Assembly: GCA_027531395.1 (NCBI GenBank)
Contig: JAPZRO010000001.1
Span: forward strand, 248,001-312,000
From: Porphyrobacter sp.
Lineage (GTDB): Bacteria > Pseudomonadota > Alphaproteobacteria > Sphingomonadales > Sphingomonadaceae
Direction: 5' to 3'
Length of the DNA stretch: 64,000 nt
Below, one piece after another: positions 24,272 through 30,966 of the stretch. The notes under the pieces are model-generated. The model was not told the origin of the DNA. It saw nothing but the letters and a program-made list of their open reading frames with translations, and made no database searches. A program made the position numbers and the translations under genes. Within the stretch, counting starts at the first letter, position 1; every line of letters starts with the position of its first letter.

Positions 24272-24547
24272 GCGCTCGTCCTGGGTCCTGGCGGCCTTGC
24301 GACGATTGCGCAGCTGCTGGCGCGCGCGATCGAGCAGCAGGCGGCGATCAGACGGGCCTTCATCCGAGGCAAGATCGAACTTGAGCACGAAATAGAGCCA
24401 CAGCGCAGCAAAGCTCCCCAGCACCGCGCCAGCCGCGATGCCGAGCCGCAGATCGTAATTGACGATCAGAGCCAGCGCGATGAGCGCGAAGCCGAGCACG
24501 AACCATTTGGGATCGAAAAGCGTCCCGTCATCGGTGGGAAGCGGCAT
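24260..24547 (-). CDS. Small membrane protein of unknown function
   Basis: A 95-residue protein from the ATG at 24547, with two closely spaced membrane segments (WFVLGFALIALALIVNYDL and GIAAGAVLGSFAALWLYFVLKF). The C-terminal half is strongly basic (RRLLLDRARQQLRNRRKAARTQ). I do not recognise a family. The ribosome binding site (AAAGGA) is rather distant, so the start is less certain. It lies downstream of the rplA terminator and may have its own promoter. Confidence 0.6.
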   Translation of the reverse strand: MPLPTDDGTLFDPKWFVLGFALIALALIVNYDLRLGIAAGAVLGSFAALWLYFVLKFDLASDEGPSDRRLLLDRARQQLRNRRKAARTQDERSGA

Positions 24548-24680
24548 AGCCTGTTGGTGTCCTTTGCGGACGCTCGCGGGGGGAGGAGTGGAGGGGACGA
24601 GCGACCTGCCCCAAAGTGCCCACGCCGCGCCGGAAATCAAGGGGCTAAACGACGAATAGCTATGAGAGGCCTGCAAGACA

Positions 24681-24714
24681 AAGGGCCGAACCACCCTGCG
24701 GCGGTTCGGCCCTT
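24681..24714 (-). terminator. Terminator after the rplK-rplA operon
   Basis: A 12-bp perfect stem AAGGGCCGAACC/GGTTCGGCCCTT with a 10-nt loop. On the minus strand it ends in CCCTTTGTCTTG, and on the plus strand in CCCTTGATCTTTTG, so it may act both ways. It lies 138 nt past the rplA stop codon, with repeat copy D between the two. Confidence 0.8.
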
Positions 24715-24745
24715 GATCTTTTGCTTCGCCTGCTTGTCAGCCCCA

Positions 24746-24843
24746 TCGGTCCCGAAGGGACCGCAAGGCCGAACGGCCGCCCGCAGCGACGGGGCCGTCA
24801 GGCCCCGTGAGCGAGGAAGCGAAGCCGCGGATGCGGCTTCGCC
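24746..24843 (+). repeat. Structured 3'-flank repeat, copy D
   Basis: Hairpin I GGTCCC-GAAG-GGGACC-like, GCAAGGCCGAACGGCCGC, a third stem GGGGCC-GTCA-GGCCCC, the link GTGAGCGAGGA, and hairpin IV GCGAAGCCGC-GGAT-GCGGCTTCGC. This is the only copy whose last loop is GGAT instead of GGAG. It ends 8 nt before the rplA stop codon, antisense to rplA. Confidence 0.8.
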
Positions 24844-24851
24844 CCATCAAA

Positions 24852-25544
24852 TCACGCGCCTTCGACTTCCGAGAGGTCGACCTTCAGGCCCGGGCCCATC
24901 GACGAGGTCATGGTGACCTTGCGGACGTACTTGCCCTTGGCGCCCGAGGGCTTGGACTTCACCACGGCTTCGGTCAGCGCCTTGAAGTTGGCCTTCAGCG
25001 CGTCATCGGAGAAGCTCAGCTTGCCGATGCCCGAGTGGATGATGCCCTGCTTCTCGACGCGGAACTCGACCTGACCGGCCTTGGCGTCGGCCACGGCCTG
25101 GGCCACGTTCGGGGTCACGGTGCCGAGCTTCGGGTTCGGCATCAGGCCCTTGGGGCCGAGCACCTTGCCGAGGCGGCCGACCACGCCCATCATGTCGGGC
25201 GAGGCGATCACGCGATCATAGTCGAGGTTGCCGGCCATCATGTCTTCCATGAGGTCTTCCGCACCGACCTTGTCGGCACCCGCAGCCAGCGCCTTTTCGG
25301 CATTGTCACCGCGCGCGAACACCGCGACGCGCACGTCCTTGCCGGTGCCCGAGGGCAGCGACACCATGCCGCGCACCATCTGGTCAGCGTGACGCGGATC
25401 GACGCCGAGGTTCATGGCGACTTCGACGGTCTCGTCGAACTTGCCCTTGAACTGGCGCAGCGTGGCGAGAGCTTCTTCGACCGAATAGAGCTTTTCGCGG
25501 TCGAGCGCGGCCAGCACCTTGGCCTTCTTGGTAATCTTGGTCAT
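24852..25544 (-). CDS. rplA: 50S ribosomal protein L1
   Basis: A 230-residue protein starting [26 protein letters not shown], the normal L1 length. The conserved segments [38 protein letters not shown] and the C-terminal [20 protein letters not shown] are all present. L1 binds 23S rRNA at the L1 stalk and represses its own operon in many bacteria. It starts 4 nt after the rplK stop codon. A structured repeat and a terminator follow the stop codon. Confidence 0.97.
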   Translation of the reverse strand: MTKITKKAKVLAALDREKLYSVEEALATLRQFKGKFDETVEVAMNLGVDPRHADQMVRGMVSLPSGTGKDVRVAVFARGDNAEKALAAGADKVGAEDLMEDMMAGNLDYDRVIASPDMMGVVGRLGKVLGPKGLMPNPKLGTVTPNVAQAVADAKAGQVEFRVEKQGIIHSGIGKLSFSDDALKANFKALTEAVVKSKPSGAKGKYVRKVTMTSSMGPGLKVDLSEVEGA

Positions 25545-25548
25545 CGGA

Positions 25549-25980
25549 TCAGCCCTCCACCACTTCAAGGCCCATCGAACGGGCCGAGCCCTCGATGATG
25601 CGCATCGCCATGTCGATGTCATTGGCGTTGAGATCGGGCATCTTGGCCTCGGCGATCTCGCGGATCTGGCTCTGGGTCACCTTGCCGGCGACAACCTTGC
25701 CCGGCTCCTTCGAGCCACCCGAAAGCTTGGCCGCCTTCTTGAGGAAGTAGGACGCCGGCGGGGTCTTGGTGATGAAGGTGAACGAGCGATCCGCATAGAC
25801 CGTGATCACGGTCGGGATCGGCATGCCCTTTTCCATTTCCTGCGTGGCGGCGTTGAACGCCTTGCAGAATTCCATGATGTTGACGCCGCGCTGACCCAGC
25901 GCCGGGCCGATCGGCGGCGACGGCGTGGCAGAGCCCGCGGACACCTGCAGCTTGATATAGCCTTCGATTTTCTTGGCCAT
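25549..25980 (-). CDS. rplK: 50S ribosomal protein L11
   Basis: A 143-residue protein, standard L11 length. It starts [39 protein letters not shown] and contains the [13 protein letters not shown] motif. The start follows AAGGAGTGGCC. L11 forms the base of the GTPase-associated centre with 23S rRNA. In operon with rplA. The usual upstream neighbour nusG is separated from it here by a small extra gene and repeat copy E. Confidence 0.98.
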   Translation of the reverse strand: MAKKIEGYIKLQVSAGSATPSPPIGPALGQRGVNIMEFCKAFNAATQEMEKGMPIPTVITVYADRSFTFITKTPPASYFLKKAAKLSGGSKEPGKVVAGKVTQSQIREIAEAKMPDLNANDIDMAMRIIEGSARSMGLEVVEG

Positions 25981-26116
25981 GAGGCCACTCCTTTTCGCAC
26001 TGTTGCCCGGCTCTTTCGAACAAGGCTCATGTTAAGCGGTCCAGCGCCCCTGCTCGTGCATCGCAAGGGCTCCCGCACGGAATCACCCGCCCGAGGGGGC
26101 AAGCGAAGGCGCGCGC

Positions 26117-26329
26117 TTAGTCGGGTGCCCCGGGAAAATCAACCGAAACCGCACGCGTCAAATCTCGCGGCGGGCGCAGTCCCTTGGTGCGGCTGGTGAG
26201 GTGATACTGACGGCACAGCGCGCACTTGTAGGTGCGCAAGGGAACCTCCGCCGCCAAAGCCGCCGCATCCGCCGCCTCACGCGAGGCAAAGCGGCGCTTG
26301 CGCTGGCAGATGCCGGGACGGGTTTTCAT
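26117..26329 (-). CDS. Small CxxC-containing protein between nusG and rplK
   Basis: A 70-residue, strongly basic protein, about 20% Arg/Lys. It contains [17 protein letters not shown], a CxxC followed by a His and the HLTS ending seen in small phage-type and alphaproteobacterial zinc-finger-like proteins, plus a [15 protein letters not shown] helix. Function unknown. It sits alone inside the otherwise conserved secE-nusG-rplK-rplA run, 137 nt before rplK on the same strand and 142 nt after the nusG stop. Confidence 0.65.
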   Translation of the reverse strand: MKTRPGICQRKRRFASREAADAAALAAEVPLRTYKCALCRQYHLTSRTKGLRPPRDLTRAVSVDFPGAPD

Positions 26330-26363
26330 ACCCTGCCTTCACGGCCTCGATCGTTGCGCTGGA

Positions 26364-26465
26364 TCGGCCTCGCCAGAGGCCGCGAGCGCACGCGCGCGAG
26401 CCGCAGGCGCTCTGGCGCGCAGCGCCAGAAACAGCGCCGAGGACGCCCGCGCGGAGGCGCGGGCG
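26364..26465 (+). repeat. Structured 3'-flank repeat, copy E
   Basis: Hairpin I GGCCTC-GCCA-GAGGCC, a GCGCACGCGCGC second segment, the outer stem GGCGCT/AGCGCC with the inner stem CTGGCGC-GCA-GCGCCAG, GAGGACG, and hairpin IV CGCCCGCGC-GGAG-GCGCGGGCG. It ends 6 nt before the nusG stop codon, antisense to nusG. The outer stem GGCGC/GCGCC replaces GGTGC/GCACC of other copies, a double compensatory change. Confidence 0.85.
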
Positions 26466-26471
26466 AAAGAC

Positions 26472-27008
26472 TCATTTCGCCAGTTCGACCTGTTCGAAGT
26501 CCAGCTCGACCGGGGTCGCGCGGCCGAAGATCGAGACGCTGACCTTGACCTTGGCCTTGTCGAAATCGAGCTCCTCCACGATCCCGTTGAAGCTTGCGAA
26601 GGGACCGTCGAGCACCTTGACCGAATCGCCGATCTCGTAATCGACGCTGATGTCGCGCTTGGGGGTCGCCTGCGCTTCGGCCACGCCGCCGAAATAGCGC
26701 GCCGCTTCCTTCTCGGAGATCGGCTGCGGCTTGTTGCCCGAGCCGAGGAAGCCGGTCACCTTGGGGGTGTTCTTGACGAGGTGGTAGACATCGTCGGTCA
26801 TGTTGAGCTTGGCGAGCACGTAGCCGGGCATGAACTTGCGTTCGACCTGCACCTTCTTGCCGCGCTTCACTTCGGTGACGGTCTCGGTCGGGACCTGCAC
26901 TTCCTCGACCCCGTCCGACAGGCCAAGGCGCTCGGCCTCCGAAATGATCGCGTCGCGGACCTTGTTCTCGAAACCCGAATAAGCGTGGATGATGTACCAG
27001 CGAGCCAT
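26472..27008 (-). CDS. nusG: Transcription termination/antitermination factor NusG
   Basis: A 178-residue protein with the NGN domain ([20 protein letters not shown], then [33 protein letters not shown]) and a C-terminal KOW domain ([49 protein letters not shown]). NusG binds RNA polymerase and links it to Rho and ribosomal protein S10. It follows secE by 55 nt, the classical order. Confidence 0.98.
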   Translation of the reverse strand: MARWYIIHAYSGFENKVRDAIISEAERLGLSDGVEEVQVPTETVTEVKRGKKVQVERKFMPGYVLAKLNMTDDVYHLVKNTPKVTGFLGSGNKPQPISEKEAARYFGGVAEAQATPKRDISVDYEIGDSVKVLDGPFASFNGIVEELDFDKAKVKVSVSIFGRATPVELDFEQVELAK

Positions 27009-27063
27009 GGGAAATCCTTGGAAATGCGTCTGACGGGGGCGCGCCCCGGAAAAGGGATGGTGC

Positions 27064-27294
27064 TTACTGCAGCAGGCCGATCGCGTAGCGCACGATCATG
27101 CCGAACACGCTGTCGATACCGAGGAAGAACAGCGACAGGATCAGCATGAAGATGAACACGAAGATCGCCGTGCGGACGGTCTCCTCGCGGGTCGGCCAGA
27201 CGATCTTGTTCGTCTCGGCGCGCACCTGGTTGAAGAACTCGCCGGGCGAGGTCTTGCGCTTCTTTTCTTCTGCGACTTGCTTCTGTTCGGCCAT
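27064..27294 (-). CDS. secE: Preprotein translocase subunit SecE
   Basis: A 76-residue short-form SecE with one C-terminal membrane helix. FFNQVRAETNKIVWPTREETVRTAIFVFIFMLILSLFFLGID carries the conserved amphipathic helix and the VWPT motif. The ATG at 27294 follows AAGGAA. SecE clamps SecY in the Sec translocon. It lies directly upstream of nusG, with tRNA-Trp further upstream as is common in bacteria. Confidence 0.97.
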   Translation of the reverse strand: MAEQKQVAEEKKRKTSPGEFFNQVRAETNKIVWPTREETVRTAIFVFIFMLILSLFFLGIDSVFGMIVRYAIGLLQ

Positions 27295-27624
27295 GATAGC
27301 CCGTTCCTTCGCGTAAAACCTGCATCCTCGCCGGCCGGCTTTCAGGTAGGGGTCCGCGCCGCCCGGGACAAGGTCGCCGGAGGGGCTGGATGATTGCCGA
27401 TGTCGGGAAGACGGAGCGTCCTTACGCCGGAGCCGGGCGGATTGCAAGATGATGCGGGGGCCTTCTCGCTGGCGCTGCCCAAGCCCGCCAAATGAGGGCA
27501 AGCGCTGTTCCGGCCCGCAAGGCCGCAAGGCCGAACGGCCGCCCGCAGCGGCCCGAACGAAGCGTAGCGAAGCGAGGATCAGCCGCGAGGACGAACCCGC
27601 GGAGGCGGGTTCGAAAAGCAAAAA
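27295..27624. other. 330-nt gap between secE and tRNA-Trp
   Basis: 27511-27614 is repeat copy F. The rest, 27295-27510, holds no convincing gene. It must contain the promoter of secE-nusG unless transcription starts before the tRNA; I see no clear consensus promoter. Confidence 0.6.
27511..27614 (+). repeat. Structured 3'-flank repeat, copy F
   Basis: It contains GGCCGCAAGGCCGAACGGCC and GCCCGCAGCGGCCC, a rearranged central part (GAACGAAGCGTAGCGAAGCGAGG), then CGCGAGGACG and hairpin IV CGAACCCGC-GGAG-GCGGGTTCG. It ends 10 nt from the CCA end of tRNA-Trp, antisense to it, and separates the tRNA from secE. Confidence 0.75.
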
Positions 27625-27700
27625 TGGCAGGGGTGACAGGATTCGAACCCGTGGCCCTCGGTTTTGGAGACCGATGCTCTACCAGCTGAGCTACACCCCT
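27625..27700 (-). tRNA. trnW: tRNA-Trp (anticodon CCA)
   Basis: 76 nt including encoded CCA. The acceptor stem AGGGGTG/CACCCCTG, D-arm GCTCAGCTGGTAGAGC, anticodon arm with CGGTCTCCAAAACCG (anticodon CCA) and T-arm with GGTTCGAATCC are all present. Its location just upstream of secE-nusG is a common bacterial arrangement. Confidence 0.97.
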
Positions 27701-27793
27701 GCACTCGCTGAGGCGCGGCCTTTAACGAAGGCGCAGGCGATAGGCAATCCTCTTTGCCTCACCCGTGCGGGCCATGTATTGTGCAGTGCAACC

Positions 27794-28633
27794 ATGCATG
27801 CGCCGATCACCCCTCCGGTCCCGATCGAGACCCTGTTGCTCGCCTATCGCAGCGGGATCTTTCCGATGGCCGACCGGCGCGAGGATGCCGACATCTTCTG
27901 GGTCGAGCCGCGCGAGCGGGCGATCCTGCCGCTCGACGGGTTGCATGTCTCCAAGTCACTGCGCAAGGTGCTGCGCGCGGACCGCTATGCGGTGACGGTG
28001 GATCAGGCCTTCGAACCGGTGATCCGCGCCTGCGCCGAGCCGCGCGAGGACCATCCCGAGACGTGGATTTCCGAGCGCATCGTGCAGTCCTATCTCGGGT
28101 TGCACCGCGCCGGACACGCCCATTCGGTGGAATGCTGGCTGACGCAGCCGGACGGCGGGCGCGTTTTGGTCGGCGGGCTTTACGGCGTGTCGTTTGACCG
28201 GGTGTTCTGCGGCGAATCGATGTTCAGCCGCGCCGACAATGCCAGCAAGGTCGCGCTGGCGTGGCTGGTGGCGCTGCTGCGGCAGGCCGGCTTCACCCTG
28301 CTCGACTGCCAGTTCATGACCGAGCACCTGCGCTCGATGGGCGCGGTCGAGATCCCGCAGCGCGACTACCGGCGGCTGGTGGAACTCGCCCACGGCGCGC
28401 CGCGCACCAGCCTTGGCACGGCATGGCGGCACTTCGCCGAAGGGGCGGATTACGCCTGGGGCGCAGGGGTCGCCGCAGGCGCGGCGGCGGGTGCGGGTGC
28501 CGGTGCGGCAGGCGCGGCAGGCGAAGCGCTCGCCGCGGGGCTCGGCGAAGCGCCGGGCGCGGGGCGCGCAGCGGACGCCGGATCGGCATCGCCCGGCCAG
28601 CGCATCGCGCAGTTCTTGACCCACACGTCATAG
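27794..28633 (+). CDS. aat: Leucyl/phenylalanyl-tRNA-protein transferase with Ala/Gly-rich tail
   Basis: A 279-residue protein. The Aat core is clear: LLLAYRSGIFPMADRREDADIFWVEPRERAILPLDGLHVSKSLRK, then ECWLTQ and LVGGLYGVSFDRVFCGESMFSRADNASKVALAWLVALL, and LLDCQFMTEHLRSMGA. Aat adds Leu/Phe to proteins with N-terminal Arg/Lys, marking them for ClpS/ClpAP. The family usually ends near residue 220-240. Here an Ala/Gly-rich tail (from about residue 221) ends in QRIAQFLTHTS and is encoded by DNA that, on the other strand, encodes the end of the DUF2155 lipoprotein (184-bp overlap). The tail is probably not functional (inference). Confidence 0.93.
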   Translation: MHAPITPPVPIETLLLAYRSGIFPMADRREDADIFWVEPRERAILPLDGLHVSKSLRKVLRADRYAVTVDQAFEPVIRACAEPREDHPETWISERIVQSYLGLHRAGHAHSVECWLTQPDGGRVLVGGLYGVSFDRVFCGESMFSRADNASKVALAWLVALLRQAGFTLLDCQFMTEHLRSMGAVEIPQRDYRRLVELAHGAPRTSLGTAWRHFAEGADYAWGAGVAAGAAAGAGAGAAGAAGEALAAGLGEAPGAGRAADAGSASPGQRIAQFLTHTS

Positions 28634-29082
28634 ACGGGGTGCTCGACCACGTTGAGGCTGGGCGATTCGCGGAACAGCCAGCCCGAGAACACGCGGGTGT
28701 GCTGCTCGGCCCCGCGCTCGCGGATATCGACCTGGACGAAGGCGCCCACTTCCTGCGGCAGTTCCCACGGCGCGGTGCGCTCGCAGGCCGACAGGCGGAT
28801 GATCACCGGGCCGATCTCGCGCGCCTCGCCGGGCTTGAGCGTGATCTCCTCGGAGACGTTGTTGCGCTTGTTGAGCAGGCCGAGCGTCGCGACGCGGTCC
28901 TCCATCGGGGTCGCGCCGTTATCGCTGGTCTCGGCCGCCTGAGGGGCGGCGGTGGCGGCAGGTGCGGGCGAATCGAGCGGGACGCCCTTGGTCTCCGGCT
29001 CGCCCGCGCTGTCGCAGGCGGCGAGCGCCAGAGCGCAGGCGAGAGCGCAAACCAGCGGCGCGGCAAGGCGGGGAAACCCCAT
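28450..29082 (-). CDS. DUF2155 lipoprotein with Ala/Pro-rich tail
   Basis: A 210-residue protein. The ATG at 29082 gives a lipoprotein signal peptide with lipobox LAAC at Cys23. The DUF2155 domain runs from about residue 58 (ATLGLLNKRNNVSEEITLKPGEAREIGPVIIRLSACERTAPWE) to VYDVWVKNCAMRW near residue 163. It is followed by a 45-residue Ala/Pro-rich tail that is absent from typical members as I know them. Function unknown; the domain is common in alphaproteobacteria and often beside the complex I accessory gene, as here. It starts 8 nt after the NDUFA12-like gene stop and overlaps aat tail-to-tail. Confidence 0.85.
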   Translation of the reverse strand: MGFPRLAAPLVCALACALALAACDSAGEPETKGVPLDSPAPAATAAPQAAETSDNGATPMEDRVATLGLLNKRNNVSEEITLKPGEAREIGPVIIRLSACERTAPWELPQEVGAFVQVDIRERGAEQHTRVFSGWLFRESPSLNVVEHPVYDVWVKNCAMRWPGDADPASAARPAPGASPSPAASASPAAPAAPAPAPAAAPAATPAPQA

Positions 29083-29090
29083 CGCCCGCC

Positions 29091-29519
29091 TCAGCCTTCG
29101 GTGCTTCCCGGGGTCCAGGCCTCGTAATCGCCGACCGCGCGCGCCCGCTTGCCGCCACGCTCGAGCGCGCCTTGCGGGAAATAGGCCTGCGCGGTGCCGG
29201 TGGCGTTGGGGGTGTAGTCGGCCTCCCACACCTTGGGCGGGGGCAGGTGGCTTTCGGGCACGTCGTCATAGGTGCCGTGCAGCCAGCCGTGCCATTCGGC
29301 CGGCACGCGGCTGGCATCATTGGCGCCGTTGTAGATCACCCAGCGCTTCTCGCGCTGCGTGTAGGAGCCGGTGTTGGCCCCGCCCTTGCCGCTGGAGCGG
29401 TAATACTTGTTGCCCGCCGCATCGGTGCCGACGTGCTCGCCGCCGACGCGGCTGGCCCACAGGTGAGTGCCGATGGTCGCACCGTCCCACCAGGTGAAGA
29501 TCTTCGCGAGAATTCCCAT
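29091..29519 (-). CDS. NDUFA12-like NADH:ubiquinone oxidoreductase accessory subunit
   Basis: A 142-residue protein starting MGILAKIFTWWDGATIGTHLWASRVGGEHVGTDAAGNKYYRS. The segment REKRWVIYNGANDASRVPAEWHGWLHG is the family hallmark (B17.2/NDUFA12). This accessory subunit of respiratory complex I is shared by alphaproteobacteria and mitochondria, which supports the taxonomic call. It forms an operon with the DUF2155 gene. Confidence 0.93.
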   Translation of the reverse strand: MGILAKIFTWWDGATIGTHLWASRVGGEHVGTDAAGNKYYRSSGKGGANTGSYTQREKRWVIYNGANDASRVPAEWHGWLHGTYDDVPESHLPPPKVWEADYTPNATGTAQAYFPQGALERGGKRARAVGDYEAWTPGSTEG

Positions 29520-29582
29520 GAGCGCGCGCCTAGCCGAATTGGCGGGGAGCGCCAAGAACGGATTCTCGGTTTGGCGTTGAGA

Positions 29583-29684
29583 TCGGTCGCGCCAGCGACC
29601 GCGAGCGCACGGCGCGAGCCGCAGGTGCTCAAGTCCGCAGGACTTGAAACAGCACCGAGGACGTGCCCGCGGAGGCGGGCACGC
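29583..29684 (+). repeat. Structured 3'-flank repeat, copy G
   Basis: Hairpin I GGTCGC-GCCA-GCGACC, GCGAGCGCACGGCGCGAGC, the outer stem GGTGCT/AGCACC with the inner stem CAAGTCC-GCA-GGACTTG, GAGGACG, and hairpin IV identical to copies A and B. It ends 3 nt from the DUF192 gene stop codon, antisense to it. Confidence 0.85.
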
Positions 29685-29687
29685 AAA

Positions 29688-30191
29688 CTAAGGCAATTTA
29701 TACACCACACGATCCCCCGGCACGATGCCGAGTGCCTTCGCGCGGCCCGCGCGCAGTTCAAGCACCCCGCTCGCCGGGCCGACCGAGCGGACCGATTCGA
29801 GCGAATAGGGCACGGTGTCGGCGGCGATGTTGATGATCCTCCCGTCCGGACCGATGAAGATGATGTCGAGGCTGAGCGGCGTGTTCTTCATCCAGAAGCT
29901 GCGCGGCTGGGGCGTGTCGGAGGGGAAGATCATCCCTTCGAAATCGCCCAGCTCGGTGCGGAACATCAGCCCGCGTGCTTGGGCTTCGGGCGAGGCGGCG
30001 AGTTCGACCTTGAAGGGGATCTTTTTGTTCCCGCGCTCGACCACCAGATCGATCACCTCGAGCCCGGAGACCGGATGCCGCGCCGTCTGCGCAGGGGCTG
30101 GCGCTTGCGCCCGCGCCGTCGCGCCCTCGCCCGGCGAGCACGCCGCCAGCGCCGCAACCCCCGCCATGCCTGCCACCAGCCAGTGTCTCAC
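29688..30191 (-). CDS. DUF192 lipoprotein
   Basis: A 167-residue protein from the GTG at 30191. This start overlaps the recX stop as GTGA and follows GAGGGA, which decides it over longer frames. Signal peptide MRHWLVAGMAGVAALAAC with lipobox. The DUF192 domain is complete: KIPFKVELAASPEAQARGLMFRTEL, FPSDTPQPRSFWMKNTPLSLDIIFIGPDGRIINI and GVLELRAGRAKALGIVPGDRVVY. Biochemical role unknown. Translationally coupled to recX. Repeat copy G follows its stop. Confidence 0.88.
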   Translation of the reverse strand: MRHWLVAGMAGVAALAACSPGEGATARAQAPAPAQTARHPVSGLEVIDLVVERGNKKIPFKVELAASPEAQARGLMFRTELGDFEGMIFPSDTPQPRSFWMKNTPLSLDIIFIGPDGRIINIAADTVPYSLESVRSVGPASGVLELRAGRAKALGIVPGDRVVYKLP

Positions 30192-30823
30192 CACGTGTCC
30201 CTCATCCCTTCTGCCTCGGCTGCCTCGTCCAGCCATTGCGTGACAGCGGCCATCCCTGAACAATCGAGGATGAACCGCACGTGTTCGTAATCGTGGCCCG
30301 CGCGCAGCATTGCTGCAACGGCTTTTTCGCGCGCCTTGCGGATTGCCAGCGGATCGCCTTCGGGCGCGGGGCCGAACGGGCCGAGCCGCCGCTTCTGCGC
30401 CATCAGCACCGCCGCACGCCGCCGCGCCGCCTCGCCCGGCGCGGTGTCGGCGCGGATTGTCTCGTCGACCCCTGCGGCCCAGAGCGCCTGCTCCACCCGC
30501 CGCGCGCCATAGCCCCGCGCGCCCAGATCGCGCGCCCGCATCCGCGCATAGGCGGCATCGTCGACATAGCCCAATTCGACCAACCGGGCGACCAGCGCGG
30601 GCACATCGATCGCCGCCGTGCGCCCGTCCGCGTCCTCCGCCACGCCGCGCTCGCGCAGCTTGCGCAGCAGATAGGCCTCGAGCCGCGCGCCAGTGCTGGC
30701 AAAGCGCGCCGCATAGGACAGCGCAAGGTCGCGCAGCTCCGCCTCGCCCAGCGGCGGTTTTGCGCGCTTGCGCCCGTCGGGATCACGACCGCGGGATGAC
30801 GAATTCGCTTTACCTGAAACCAT
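30188..30823 (-). CDS. recX: RecX family regulatory protein
   Basis: A 211-residue protein with the three-helix RecX repeats: LRDLALSYAARFASTGARLEAYLLRKLRERG, then VPALVARLVELGYVDDAAYARMRARDLGARGYGARRVEQALWAAGVDE, and a last repeat ending MLRAGHDYEHVRFIL. RecX normally inhibits RecA filaments. recA is not adjacent; the upstream gene is a divergent acyl-AMP ligase. Two-gene operon with the DUF192 gene. Confidence 0.85.
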   Translation of the reverse strand: MVSGKANSSSRGRDPDGRKRAKPPLGEAELRDLALSYAARFASTGARLEAYLLRKLRERGVAEDADGRTAAIDVPALVARLVELGYVDDAAYARMRARDLGARGYGARRVEQALWAAGVDETIRADTAPGEAARRRAAVLMAQKRRLGPFGPAPEGDPLAIRKAREKAVAAMLRAGHDYEHVRFILDCSGMAAVTQWLDEAAEAEGMRDTW

Positions 30824-30966
30824 TTCGCCTTATTCGTGCCACCTTCCTATTGAAATGCGAACCTCAGGATCGCGCCGGACTATGACTGGCGAAACGGGGC
30901 TACGCTAGAGCGTGAGCGAGGCATCGCCTTGGAACGCGCCGCAACTGACGGGTATCGTTGAAAAAT

